From: Microvirga flavescens
Lineage (GTDB): Bacteria > Pseudomonadota > Alphaproteobacteria > Rhizobiales > Beijerinckiaceae
Assembly: GCF_003290125.1 (NCBI RefSeq)
Contig: NZ_QMKH01000007.1
Span: 1-64,000, forward strand
Length of the DNA: 64,000 nt
Reading direction: 5' to 3'
The translations under genes and the position numbers were made by a program. Position 1 is the stretch's first letter. Each line of letters begins with the position of its first letter. Below, in pieces: positions 17,030-24,802 of this stretch. The notes under the pieces were generated by a model, which had not been told where the DNA came from, searched no databases, and saw only the letters and a program-made list of their open reading frames with translations.

Positions 17030-17365
17030 TTAGGCGGCGAAAGGCTTGGCGATAAAGCCCTCATAGGGCTTCAGGGCCTCACGGGTGACCGAGGAATAAA
17101 GTTCGCCGATCTTCGTCGATTGGGAGACAAAATCCTCATAAGCGCCACGCAGGTAGGCGTTCTGGATCTCGACAGCCTTTTCCACGGAGGACGCGCCGGT
17201 CAGCTTCTGGAGTGTAGCGGAACCGCTCTCGAAGCTTTTCTTGGCGTACTCGGCGGTCTCGGCGGCGATCTTCTGCGCACCCTTCGAGAAGGTGCTGAGC
17301 GCGCCCACGGTGGCGTCCAGGTTGTCCTGGCCGAGCTTCTGAATCTGTTCAATTCCTGGGAACAT
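17030..17365 (-). CDS. Phasin family protein
   Basis: 111 residues, almost entirely predicted amphipathic helix, with no signal peptide. It begins MFPGIEQIQKLGQDNLDAT and contains AAETAEYAKKSFESG, the pattern of the Phasin_2 family that coats polyhydroxyalkanoate granules and influences granule size and number. The gene is alone, with its own terminator and an unusually elaborate palindromic promoter region (17432-17476). Phasin genes are typically repressed by a PHA-responsive regulator (PhaR), so such control is likely here but not shown. No PHA synthase lies in the window. Confidence 0.88.
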   Translation of the reverse strand: MFPGIEQIQKLGQDNLDATVGALSTFSKGAQKIAAETAEYAKKSFESGSATLQKLTGASSVEKAVEIQNAYLRGAYEDFVSQSTKIGELYSSVTREALKPYEGFIAKPFAA

Positions 17366-17431
17366 GGGTCATGTCAGCGCGCCGCGCTGTCCTCTTGCGA
17401 ATGCTTTAGCTTACACGGTACAGTCATTATC

Positions 17432-17476
17432 TGTGCAACGCACAATGAAAGTCAAGATTCATTGTGCGCTGCACAA
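17432..17476. promoter_or_regulatory. Double palindromic operator upstream of the phasin gene
   Basis: Two GTGC/GCAC palindromes lie side by side: TGTGCAACGCACA (17432-17444) and TTGTGCGCTGCACAA (17462-17476). Together they form a larger inverted repeat with 18-bp arms (17432-17449 and 17458-17475), 17 of 18 positions matching, around an 8-nt spacer. It sits 67-111 bp upstream of the phasin start and 140 bp upstream of the divergent carboxypeptidase gene. TGC-containing palindromes are known PhaR targets in alphaproteobacteria, so a PhaR operator is the leading guess. Confidence 0.7.
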
Positions 17477-17616
17477 AAATATTGTTTCGTCAGCTGTGTT
17501 AACCCGCCCGTAACCGCAAACTCCTACCGTCGCAGACTGTGTTGTGCCGGCAACGATCCCAGCCAATGGGACGGCCGGACAGGGCCTGAGACCTACGAGA
17601 CAGGGACGGTAACAGG

Positions 17617-19254
17617 ATGAATTTGGTTCGCGTTTGGGCTGGATCCCGGAAGTTCGCAGTCGCCGTCGGCATTACAGCCACGGTCGCTGTGGCGCTTTCC
17701 TCCCCCGCTGAAGCCGCGCGCAAGAAAAGGTCGGCAGGCGGCGGATACAATCCCCCCTATGCCACGATGGTCGTCGACGTGAAGACGGGCCGGACGCTTC
17801 AGGCCCTGAACGAAGACGAGTTGCGCCATCCTGCCTCCGTTACGAAGGTCATGACGCTGTACCTGCTGTTCGAGCGCCTCGAACAGGGCAAGCTCACGCT
17901 CAATTCGCCCCTCCAGATTTCCGCCAATGCGGCGCGCCAGGCTCCCTCCAAGCTCGGCCTTGCTTCCGGAAGCACGATCGAGGTCGAGGACGCGATCCTC
18001 GCCCTCGTGACGAAATCCGCCAACGATATCGCTGTTGCAGTCGCCGAGAACCTCGCGGGCAGCGAGGGCGCCTTTGCCGAGCAGATGACGCGCAAGGCGC
18101 GCGCGCTCGGCATGAGCCGCACCGTTTACCGCAACGCCTCCGGCTTGCCGAACCCTGGCCAGATCACCACTGCGCGCGACCTCACCATCCTCGCCCGCGC
18201 AATTCAGGACCGTTTCCCGAAATACTATCCCTATTTCGGCACGCATGTGTTCCGCTATGCCGGCGCGAGCCACAAGAACCACAACAACCTGCTCGGCCGC
18301 GTCGAAGGCGTGGACGGCATCAAGACCGGCTTCACGACGGCCTCCGGCTTCAACCTGATGACCAACGTGAAGACGGACGACCGCCACATCGTCGCGATCG
18401 TTCTCGGCGGACGTTCCGCCGGTAGTCGCGACCAAGCGATGGCCTCGCTGGTCGGCTCCACTCTACCCCGCGCCTATGCGGGCGCTCGCACCACTCCGGC
18501 GGTTGGCGAAAGCCGCGTGATGGTGGCCGACGCTTCCCCGCCTCAGCGTCCCGCCGTCATGCCGAGCGTTGAGACGACGGCCGCCACGACCCCGGCTCCT
18601 GCGCCCATTCAAGCCGCGGCTCCTCAGGTCGCCGCCGAAGCCCCGGCGCAGCGCAAGCCGCTCGATCTCAACTCACTCCGTCCGGTTGTCGCCTCCGCGG
18701 CGGGTGCGTCCACCACAACGACACCGTCCTCAACGGTTCGCTGGCAGAAGGGGCCTGAGGCCCTGCCGAAGGACACGCAGGCCTATGCCGCCCTGCACGC
18801 CGAGGCTGCCGCCATGCCCCCGCAGACCTTGTCTCCGCAGGCTCTGAGCGAACCAAAGGCTCAGGAGCGTGTTCAGGTTGCCCCTGTCGCCGCTCAGCAG
18901 GCCCCGGCGCCCGCGCCCACCAAGGTCGCCGCCCTGGAGCCCAAGGTCGAGGTGAAGGCGGAGGCCAAAACCGTGGAAGCGAAGGCGGAAGCCAAGCGCC
19001 CCGCCATGTCGCCCTGGATCATCCAGCTCGGCGCGACCGACGATGAGGCCAAGGCCAAGGACATTCTCGATTCCGCCAAGTCGAAGGCCGGCAAGATCCT
19101 TCTCAAGGCCTCGGCCTTCACCGAGAAGGTCTCCCGCGACGGGTCGACCCTGTATCGGGCCCGTTTCTCCGGCTTCTCCGAGTCCGGAGAGGCGGAGGGC
19201 GCTTGCAAGGTTCTCAAGCGCAGCGGCTTCTCCTGCTTCGCTTCGCGGAGCTGA
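17617..19254 (+). CDS. D-alanyl-D-alanine carboxypeptidase (PBP5-like) with C-terminal SPOR domain
   Basis: 545 residues. Signal peptide of about 33 residues (cleaved near PAEAA), then a serine-type S11 carboxypeptidase domain that trims the terminal D-Ala of peptidoglycan stem peptides in the periplasm. Motifs: SxxK as HPASVTKVMT (S74, K77), SxN as TKSANDIA (near 134) and KTG as GIKTGFT (near 235). An Ala/Pro-rich linker of roughly 170 residues leads to a SPOR domain in the last 80 residues (SPWIIQLGATDDEAKAKD), which binds denuded glycan at septa. The fusion suggests targeting to division or growth sites. ATG at 17617 follows closely on an acaGGA stretch. A CtrA-like half-site pair lies about 117 bp upstream. 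Confidence 0.94.
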   Translation: MNLVRVWAGSRKFAVAVGITATVAVALSSPAEAARKKRSAGGGYNPPYATMVVDVKTGRTLQALNEDELRHPASVTKVMTLYLLFERLEQGKLTLNSPLQISANAARQAPSKLGLASGSTIEVEDAILALVTKSANDIAVAVAENLAGSEGAFAEQMTRKARALGMSRTVYRNASGLPNPGQITTARDLTILARAIQDRFPKYYPYFGTHVFRYAGASHKNHNNLLGRVEGVDGIKTGFTTASGFNLMTNVKTDDRHIVAIVLGGRSAGSRDQAMASLVGSTLPRAYAGARTTPAVGESRVMVADASPPQRPAVMPSVETTAATTPAPAPIQAAAPQVAAEAPAQRKPLDLNSLRPVVASAAGASTTTTPSSTVRWQKGPEALPKDTQAYAALHAEAAAMPPQTLSPQALSEPKAQERVQVAPVAAQQAPAPAPTKVAALEPKVEVKAEAKTVEAKAEAKRPAMSPWIIQLGATDDEAKAKDILDSAKSKAGKILLKASAFTEKVSRDGSTLYRARFSGFSESGEAEGACKVLKRSGFSCFASRS

Positions 19255-19264
19255 TAAGAACCTT

Positions 19265-19295
19265 GGACGACGGCATGTGTTTGATGCCGCCGTCC
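19265..19295. terminator. Hairpin between two convergent genes
   Basis: Arms 19265-19276 (GGACGACGGCAT) and 19284-19295 pair over 12 bp with one mismatch around a 7-nt loop, 10 bp after the carboxypeptidase stop. There is no T tract, so termination may be Rho-assisted, or the stem may only protect the mRNA end. Confidence 0.45.
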
Positions 19296-19323
19296 GATCA
19301 TCAACCGGATCGCGCGTGGAGTA

Positions 19324-20043
19324 TCAGCGATGTCGGCTCAACAGAACTTCTTTGGCTTGGTTGACCCGGGCCGCGAGATACGTCGTCCCCCCCTGGTCGG
19401 GATGGAGCTTCTTCATCAGCGTGCGATACGCCCGCTGGATGTCGTCGACACTCGCCCCCGCGTGAAGCCCCAGGACTTCGTAGGCTTCCTCTTTCGTCAT
19501 CGCGCCCGGCTGCGCCTTGCGGCCAAGCCCCGCGTCGCCATCTCGCTGAGCGTGTTCACGCCAGCCGGAAAGCCGGCGGTCAAGATAAGCCTCTAGAAGA
19601 GGCAGGCCCTCCGGGTCCATCGCGCGGCACTCCGCATGGAGGCGCAGCAGATTGTCCCGGTCGAGTTCATCAAGCTGGCGGCCGCTGAACGTGCCCGCCA
19701 GCACAAGCCCGCGAACGCTCCCCGTCTCCTGGTCGAACTCGACCTCGATCAGGGCCGAGCGCATCCGCGAGGTGCGGCGCATGCCGCCCTGCCCGCCCCT
19801 GAGCTGCCAGGGCAGCGGAAAACGGGCCCAGCCCAGCGCCCAAGCGCCGAGGCCACCGACGAGGATCGCCATATCGAGCCGCCCCTTCATGCCGAGAAGA
19901 ACGGCGGCACCGAGAGCGCCGATCCCTCCGACAATCCTGAACGCTTTCGCCATCGCCCCTGCATCGGTGCGGACGAAAACCTTTGACAGCCACCACACGA
20001 GGGCGACCGTCGCGAGACCGTAAAGCAGCATCATGATCTTCAT
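19324..20043 (-). CDS. Membrane-anchored DnaJ-domain protein
   Basis: About 239 residues. Two or three hydrophobic segments occupy the N-terminal 70 residues (MMLLYGLATVALVWWL and two more), followed by a soluble middle region and a C-terminal J domain of about 60 residues (EEAYEVLGLHAGASVDDIQR ... KKLHPDQGG). The HPD tripeptide that stimulates DnaK ATPase is intact. A membrane anchor followed by a C-terminal J domain resembles TIM14/DjlA-type co-chaperones that recruit DnaK to the membrane. ATG at 20043 (MKIMMLL) is preferred over the longer opening to 20139; its ribosome-binding site is weak. Confidence 0.85.
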   Translation of the reverse strand: MKIMMLLYGLATVALVWWLSKVFVRTDAGAMAKAFRIVGGIGALGAAVLLGMKGRLDMAILVGGLGAWALGWARFPLPWQLRGGQGGMRRTSRMRSALIEVEFDQETGSVRGLVLAGTFSGRQLDELDRDNLLRLHAECRAMDPEGLPLLEAYLDRRLSGWREHAQRDGDAGLGRKAQPGAMTKEEAYEVLGLHAGASVDDIQRAYRTLMKKLHPDQGGTTYLAARVNQAKEVLLSRHR

Positions 20044-20110
20044 GTGAGGTTTGCCGGTGATCTTGTAAACGAAAAGATGGAGATTGCGCGGCAAGCCCTC
20101 CCCCGTCGCG

Positions 20111-20160
20111 CACACGCCATTCGGAAAACCGGCTTCCACTTTTCCGGATCATGCTTTAGC
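20111..20160. repeat. Dispersed palindromic element, copy A (left arm degenerate)
   Basis: Inner stem GGAAAA (20123-20128) / TTTTCC (20140-20145) flanks the shared core CCGGCTTCCAC, followed by the right outer arm GATCATGC (20147-20154) and TTTAGC. The left outer arm is not conserved in this copy. It lies between the DnaJ-like gene and panC, and belongs with the copies at 22311, 24459 and 30901. Confidence 0.8.
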
Positions 20161-20191
20161 CAAACGCACAAAGAACATGCGGGAGGCTGCC

Positions 20192-21034
20192 ATGACGTCA
20201 ACGCCTGTTGCCGAGGCCCTGGCCGATCTGAGACAGAACGTTTCCGGATGGCGGAAGGCCGGTGAGCGCGTCGCCCTGGTTCCGACGATGGGCGCGCTGC
20301 ACGAAGGGCATCTGGGGCTCGTCAGGCTCGCTCGCCAGCACGCCGAGCGCGTTGTCGTCTCCATCTTCGTGAACCCGACACAGTTCGGGCCGAACGAGGA
20401 TTTCGCCAAATACCCGCGCACGTTCGAAGAAGACCGCAGCAAGCTCGCGGGCCTCGCCGATCTCGTCTTCGCCCCCGCCGTCGAGACGATGTATCCGCCG
20501 GGCGATGCCACCTTCGTCACGGTCGCGGGCCCTGCAACCGTCGGCCTCGAGGACAGTTTCCGCCCGACGCATTTCAGGGGCGTGGCAACGGTGGTCGCGA
20601 AGCTCTTTCTTCAGGTCCAGCCCGATGTCGCGGTTTTCGGCGAGAAGGATTACCAGCAGCTCCAGGTGATCCGCCGCATGGTGGCTGACCTGCAATTCCC
20701 CATCACCATCATTCCCGGCCCGACATTGCGGACGGAGGACGGCCTCGCGATGTCCTCTCGCAATCGCTACCTGTCGGAGGACGAACGCGAGCAGGCCGCG
20801 ATCATCAACCAGACGCTCCGGCAATGCGCCGAAGAAATTCGCGAGACCAACGATGTCGAGGGCGCGCTCGAAGCCGGACGCGCCGTCTTGTCGAAGGCCG
20901 AATTCGATATCGATTATCTCGAAGCGCGTGATGCCGAAACACTCGCCCCGGTCACCGACCTTTCCGCCAAAATCCGCATCCTCGTCGCGGCGCGGCTCGG
21001 CACGACACGGCTGATCGACAACATCGAGGCGTGA
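20192..21034 (+). CDS. panC: Pantothenate synthetase
   Basis: 280 residues; condenses pantoate with beta-alanine using ATP, the last step of vitamin B5 synthesis, in the cytoplasm. Class I nucleotidyltransferase motifs are present: PTMGALHEGHLGLV (HxGH), SIFVNPTQFGPNEDF and KYPRTFEEDR, then GEKDYQQLQVIRRMV and the KMSKS-like AMSSRNRYL. The ATG at 20192 has GGGAGG 5 bp upstream; an in-frame opening from 20084 lacks such a site. panB is not adjacent, so this copy stands alone, bounded by a palindromic element upstream and a convergent gene downstream. Confidence 0.96.
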   Translation: MTSTPVAEALADLRQNVSGWRKAGERVALVPTMGALHEGHLGLVRLARQHAERVVVSIFVNPTQFGPNEDFAKYPRTFEEDRSKLAGLADLVFAPAVETMYPPGDATFVTVAGPATVGLEDSFRPTHFRGVATVVAKLFLQVQPDVAVFGEKDYQQLQVIRRMVADLQFPITIIPGPTLRTEDGLAMSSRNRYLSEDEREQAAIINQTLRQCAEEIRETNDVEGALEAGRAVLSKAEFDIDYLEARDAETLAPVTDLSAKIRILVAARLGTTRLIDNIEA

Positions 21035-21062
21035 AGTTTCGGGTGGCGCGTAAGCCGCAACC

Positions 21063-21419
21063 CTAATGCAGCGTTCGCGACGAGCGGCGTTTCTTTTCGC
21101 GCCTCCAGTTCTCGACGACGATGCCGTTGATGCCGGAATCGTGCAGGCTGCTGCTGAGGTCGATGAAGTGCTGCTCGCTCGTCGCCACCTCGGTTTGGGC
21201 TTGTTGATCCTTGGCCGCTTCGTCATCGTCGGCGGCGAAGCGCTCGTAGGCGGCTGACATCTCCGCGAAGGCGAAGGCCACGGGCATGGTGCGGAAGATC
21301 GTCGAGAACTCGGCGTCGAGATCTCCCGTTTCGAGATCCCGCATCTGCACGAGATAGCCATCCTCGTGTGCGCAGACTTCGTAACGCCAATGCAGCCCTT
21401 CGAGTGCCGTCAAAAGCAT
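21063..21419 (-). CDS. Hypothetical protein, soluble
   Basis: 118 residues, starting MLLTALEGLHWRYEVCAHED, acidic in the middle (RFAADDDEAAKDQQAQ) and basic at the end (NWRREKKRRSSRT). No signal peptide or membrane segment. ATG at 21419 is preferred over 21476 because GAGGAGG lies 6 bp before it. I recognise no family. It is convergent to panC (28-bp gap), and two more small minus-strand genes lie upstream of it. Confidence 0.7.
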   Translation of the reverse strand: MLLTALEGLHWRYEVCAHEDGYLVQMRDLETGDLDAEFSTIFRTMPVAFAFAEMSAAYERFAADDDEAAKDQQAQTEVATSEQHFIDLSSSLHDSGINGIVVENWRREKKRRSSRTLH

Positions 21420-21532
21420 GGCCGCCTCCTCAGCTTGACCATAAAGCCAATGCGGGGCGGGCCTGAAGGGTTCCATGCCAGAAAAGGCTAATCCTTTCTG
21501 GCGCTTCTAAAATGCTGTTCAGATCTTAGAGA

Positions 21533-21790
21533 TCAGCGGCGATATTCCGCATCGACGCGAACACGGCCGCTGACGCGCACCTGCGTGCCATTGCCGAGAT
21601 CGATAAAGCCAGGGGTCTTGGTCTTGAGACGCTCGTCCACCTGAGGCTTGGCAGCCTTGCGGACCGGAGCGCAATCGCCCTGCTGCGTGGAAGCACCCAG
21701 GGCAGGCTGCGGCAGCCGGCAATCATTCGCCGTTGCAGGAAGGGCCCACAGCACAGCGCCGAAGGCCAGGGCAATCTCGATCCGCTTCAT
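21533..21790 (-). CDS. Small exported protein, porin-N-terminus-like
   Basis: About 85 residues: a signal peptide (MKRIEIALAFGAVLWALPATA), then a short mature region with two cysteines (NDCRLP, QGDCAP) ending in LGNGTQVRVSGRVRVDAEYR. The ending resembles the first beta-strand of alphaproteobacterial porins, where a GTQVRVSG-like strand precedes the rest of the barrel. The protein stops there, so it is either a genuine small periplasmic protein or the surviving N-terminus of a lost porin. ATG at 21790 was chosen for the AGGA at about 8 bp; 21805 is an alternative. Confidence 0.65.
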   Translation of the reverse strand: MKRIEIALAFGAVLWALPATANDCRLPQPALGASTQQGDCAPVRKAAKPQVDERLKTKTPGFIDLGNGTQVRVSGRVRVDAEYRR

Positions 21791-21806
21791 GCTTACGTTC
21801 CTCATG

Positions 21807-22244
21807 TCAAAGCAGCCCTAAGCCTGCGAGTTCCCGGCGCAGCTCTTCCGGCATCTCGGCAAGATCGCCGGAATCCCGCCCGAGATCGCGGGGCGCATCT
21901 TTCTGGTTCAGATAACGCCACCCCTGAAACGGGCGATACGGGCGCGGTTCGACCGGGACGACCTTGGGCTCCAGCACAAGATGGCAGCGCCCGATGCCCT
22001 CACCATCGGTGAAAGGTCGGATGTCCAGAAGCTTCTGGCGCGCCGCGAGTTGCCCCTTGATGACCCAATAAAGCGAGCCGCCGTCAAGCAATTCCTCGAC
22101 GCGCTTGGGCACCATGCGGGTCGTGTGCGTCTGTTCGTAATCGCGGCGAAGCCGGCGGTGCAGCGCCTTGTTTTCCTCGATCCATTCCTCGAGGTCGGAG
22201 ATCGACTCGCAGCCGACGCAAAGCTTGATGAGATGAAGCGGCAT
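21807..22244 (-). CDS. DUF1489 family protein
   Basis: 145 residues, soluble, starting MPLHLIKLCVGCESISDLEE. Features typical of DUF1489 are the MVPKRVEELLDGGSLYWVIK stretch and the FQGWRYLNQKDAP segment. The family is widespread in alphaproteobacteria and uncharacterised. ATG at 22244 has AAGGGAG just upstream. Its stop is 16 bp from the start of the next small gene, so the two may share a transcript. Confidence 0.88.
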   Translation of the reverse strand: MPLHLIKLCVGCESISDLEEWIEENKALHRRLRRDYEQTHTTRMVPKRVEELLDGGSLYWVIKGQLAARQKLLDIRPFTDGEGIGRCHLVLEPKVVPVEPRPYRPFQGWRYLNQKDAPRDLGRDSGDLAEMPEELRRELAGLGLL

Positions 22245-22310
22245 GGCTCCCTTCAATCACGGTTCGCTCGTTCGGGAAAGACGGACGTTGGGCCGCAGCC
22301 TGGAGACTGC

Positions 22311-22362
22311 CGCATGATCTAAGGCGAACAACCGGTTTCCACTTGTTCTGATCATGCTCTAC
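22311..22362. repeat. Dispersed palindromic element, copy B
   Basis: Outer arms GCATGATC (22312-22319) and GATCATGC (22350-22357); inner arms GAACAA (22326-22331) and TTGTTC (22343-22348); core CCGGTTTCCAC. The right end (GCTCTA) supplies the TAG stop of the minus-strand carboxylase gene at 22359-22361. Confidence 0.85.
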
Positions 22363-24359
22363 TCATCCACTTTAAGAGAAATAAGGCGCGCGCCTTCGGC
22401 GACCTGCGCCCCCTCCTCCGCCAGCACCTCGGCAATCTCGCCCGCGAGCGGCGCGACGAGCGGGTGTTCCATCTTCATGGCCTCGACGATGGCAAGCCGC
22501 TGCCCCTTTTCCACCACGTCGCCGGGCTTCACGAAAACCGCGATCAGCTTGCCGTGCATGGGCGCCTTGACTGCGCTGCCCGCATCCATGTGCTCGAGAT
22601 CGACAGCGAAGGGGTCGAAAAGCGCGATGCGAGTCTGGCGGCCCTTGGTGAGGACGATGACGCCGTCATCGGTATCGGCGAACCGCTGCGGATCCGCGAC
22701 GAGGTAATCCTCCTCATAGCTCGATGCTCCATCCGCAAGGCGCACGGTCACGTCGGTCGAACTCCCCGGCGGCTCCGGCCAGAGCAGGGTCGCCTCGATC
22801 CGCTCGCCATCCACCACGAGGGGCAGCCCCACAGTGCGGCTACCGACCATCTGGAACCCATCATCGGTTGCCCAGGGCGAGAGGACGGCCCCGTTAGTGC
22901 GAACGAACTCCTTGCGGTGATGATCTTCGAACAGCCCTTCCACAATGTGCAAAGCGCCAAGGCGCATGGCCTCTGCATCAGCCTTTTGCGGCACCGCGCC
23001 GAGCGTCTGCAAATTGCGATCAATGAAGCCGGTATCGAACTGCCCCGCCCGAAACTCCTTCGCGTCGCAAAGGCTCTTCAGGAACGCGACATTCGTTTTC
23101 GGCCCGGCGACAATCGTCTCCGCCAAGGCTGCGGCCAGACGATCAAGCGCCTCGTCGCGAGTCGCGCCACGAGCGATCACCTTGGCGATCATCGGATCGT
23201 AGAACGGCGTTACTTCATCGCCCGCCTCGACGCCGGCATCGACGCGGATGCCCTCGCTCGCCGGAAATTCCAGCGCCCAGAGTTTTCCGGTGGACGGCAG
23301 GAAATCCTTTTCGGGATCTTCCGCATAAAGCCGCGCCTCGACGGCGTGGCCTTCGATGGTGAGGTCGCCCTGCACGAACGGCAGCGGCTCGCCGGAAGCG
23401 ACACGGAATTGCAATTCCACGAGATCGAGCCCGGTGATGCTCTCGGTCACCGGATGCTCCACCTGCAGGCGGGTGTTCATTTCCATGAAATAGAACCGGT
23501 CGGGACGTAAGCCCTCGCGGCCATCGGCGATGAACTCGATCGTGCCCGCGCCCACATAGCCGACGGCCCGCGCCGCCTCGACGGCGGCGTTGCCCATGAT
23601 GGCGCGCATTTCCGGCGTCATGCCGGGAGCCGGTGCTTCCTCGATCACCTTCTGATGGCGGCGCTGGAGCGAACAATCGCGCTCGAAGAGATGCACCACG
23701 TTGCCGTGCTTATCGGCAAAGACCTGAATTTCCACATGACGGGGCGAGAGAATGTACTTCTCCACCAGCACGCGGGGATCGCCGAAGGCGCTTTGCGCTT
23801 CGCGCTGCGCACTTTCCAACGCTGCGTCGAAATCGGCTGCCTTGTCGACACGGCGCATGCCCTTGCCGCCGCCGCCCGCCACCGCCTTGATAAGAACCGG
23901 ATAACCGATCTCATAGGCTTTCTGGCGCAGGAAGTCGGGCTCCTGCTTCGTTCCGTGATAGCCGGGAACGACCGGCACGCCCGCCTTCTGCACCAGCGCC
24001 TTGGCGGCATCCTTCAAGCCCATCGCGCGGATGGAGGCCGGAGGCGGGCCGATGAAGACGATGCCATTCTTCTGGCAGGCCTCGGCGAATTCCGCGCGCT
24101 CGGACAAAAAGCCGTAGCCCGGATGAATGGAAGCAGCACCGCTCCTCTTGGCGACGTCGATGATCTTCTCGATCTGGAGATAGCTCTCCCGCGCCGGAGG
24201 CGGGCCGATGGGATGAGCCTCGTCCGCCATGCGCACGAACAGGGCGTCAGCGTCCGCCTGCGAATAGACCGCGATGGTTCTGATACCGAGGCGCTTGGCC
24301 GTGCGAATAATCCGGCAGGCGATTTCGCCGCGATTGGCGATGAGGACACTCTCGAGCAT
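22359..24359 (-). CDS. mccA: Biotin-dependent acyl-CoA carboxylase alpha subunit, methylcrotonyl-CoA type
   Basis: 666 residues. A biotin carboxylase domain (MLESVLIANRGEIACRIIR at the N-terminus; ATP-grasp loop AGGGGKGMRRV; catalytic EMNTRLQVEHPVTE) is followed by a linker and a C-terminal biotinyl domain with the biotin-accepting Lys in EAMKMEH near residue 632. It charges biotin with CO2 for transfer by a beta subunit. The motifs ARESYL and PGYHG are typical of 3-methylcrotonyl-CoA carboxylase (leucine degradation) rather than propionyl-CoA carboxylase, but this is a judgement by eye. No beta subunit gene lies beside it, which is unusual since mcc genes normally cluster. The ATG at 24359 gives the family start. 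Confidence 0.88.
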   Translation of the reverse strand: MLESVLIANRGEIACRIIRTAKRLGIRTIAVYSQADADALFVRMADEAHPIGPPPARESYLQIEKIIDVAKRSGAASIHPGYGFLSERAEFAEACQKNGIVFIGPPPASIRAMGLKDAAKALVQKAGVPVVPGYHGTKQEPDFLRQKAYEIGYPVLIKAVAGGGGKGMRRVDKAADFDAALESAQREAQSAFGDPRVLVEKYILSPRHVEIQVFADKHGNVVHLFERDCSLQRRHQKVIEEAPAPGMTPEMRAIMGNAAVEAARAVGYVGAGTIEFIADGREGLRPDRFYFMEMNTRLQVEHPVTESITGLDLVELQFRVASGEPLPFVQGDLTIEGHAVEARLYAEDPEKDFLPSTGKLWALEFPASEGIRVDAGVEAGDEVTPFYDPMIAKVIARGATRDEALDRLAAALAETIVAGPKTNVAFLKSLCDAKEFRAGQFDTGFIDRNLQTLGAVPQKADAEAMRLGALHIVEGLFEDHHRKEFVRTNGAVLSPWATDDGFQMVGSRTVGLPLVVDGERIEATLLWPEPPGSSTDVTVRLADGASSYEEDYLVADPQRFADTDDGVIVLTKGRQTRIALFDPFAVDLEHMDAGSAVKAPMHGKLIAVFVKPGDVVEKGQRLAIVEAMKMEHPLVAPLAGEIAEVLAEEGAQVAEGARLISLKVDE

Positions 24360-24458
24360 TGGGCTCCCCGATCCGTTGGCGCAAGGTCGGTCGTCGTTTT
24401 CACCAGAGTCTGATTGGTCTCTTCGAAACACAATCAGACCCCCAGACTCCTTATTTAT

Positions 24459-24510
24459 CGCATGATCCGGGCGAACAACCGGCGTCCACTTGTTCTGATC
24501 ATGCTCTAGC
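24459..24510. repeat. Dispersed palindromic element, copy C
   Basis: Outer arms GCATGATC (24460-24467) and GATCATGC (24497-24504); inner arms GAACAA (24473-24478) and TTGTTC (24490-24495); core CCGGCGTCCAC; right end TCTAGC. Its core is closest to copy D, and its arms are identical to copy B. Confidence 0.85.
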
Positions 24511-24764
24511 TAGAGCAAAACCGGCAGCCCTTGTCACCCTCGATCCACCGGTTCTCCCGACCTGAAGTCATAGGGCGGGTGCTCCCCGCGTCTCGCCCTG
24601 TCCCCAAGCTATTTCTAGCCTTACGCGTGCAAGACCTTCCGCGCCTCTCTAGCTCTAACCGCCTGCGTCTGCGTCCCAAAATCTGCGGCACTCCCGCGCT
24701 GTAGAGCCCGCCGCCCTCGCTTGGGCAAAATCTCCGCTTGCCGACCGTGCGACGACTCGCTAGC

Positions 24765-24795
24765 CTTCCTGCAACTCGCTCGCAACTGCAGGAAG
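24765..24795 (+). promoter_or_regulatory. Hairpin masking the mntH ribosome-binding site
   Basis: CTTCCTGCA (24765-24773) pairs perfectly with TGCAGGAAG (24787-24795) around a 13-nt loop. The right arm contains AGGAAG, the ribosome-binding site 7 bp before the mntH ATG. Folding would block initiation, so translation could depend on an unfolding signal such as metal, temperature or a protein. It does not match the yybP-ykoY manganese riboswitch by eye. A DNA operator is the alternative. Confidence 0.55.
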
Positions 24796-24802
24796 CCGAA
24801 GA

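Larger units (their letters stand above)
24360..24802. other. Gene-free stretch upstream of the carboxylase gene and mntH
   Basis: About 440 bp between two divergent genes. It contains palindromic element C (24459-24510) and the RBS-masking hairpin of mntH (24765-24795). The part between 24540 and 24720 is pyrimidine-rich on the plus strand, with no convincing coding frame. Confidence 0.6.

Noticed and set aside
17499-17515. Possible CtrA site TTAA-N7-GTAAC upstream of the carboxypeptidase gene
   Set aside because: One half is imperfect, and such pairs occur by chance. Kept only as a note; ChIP data for CtrA would decide.
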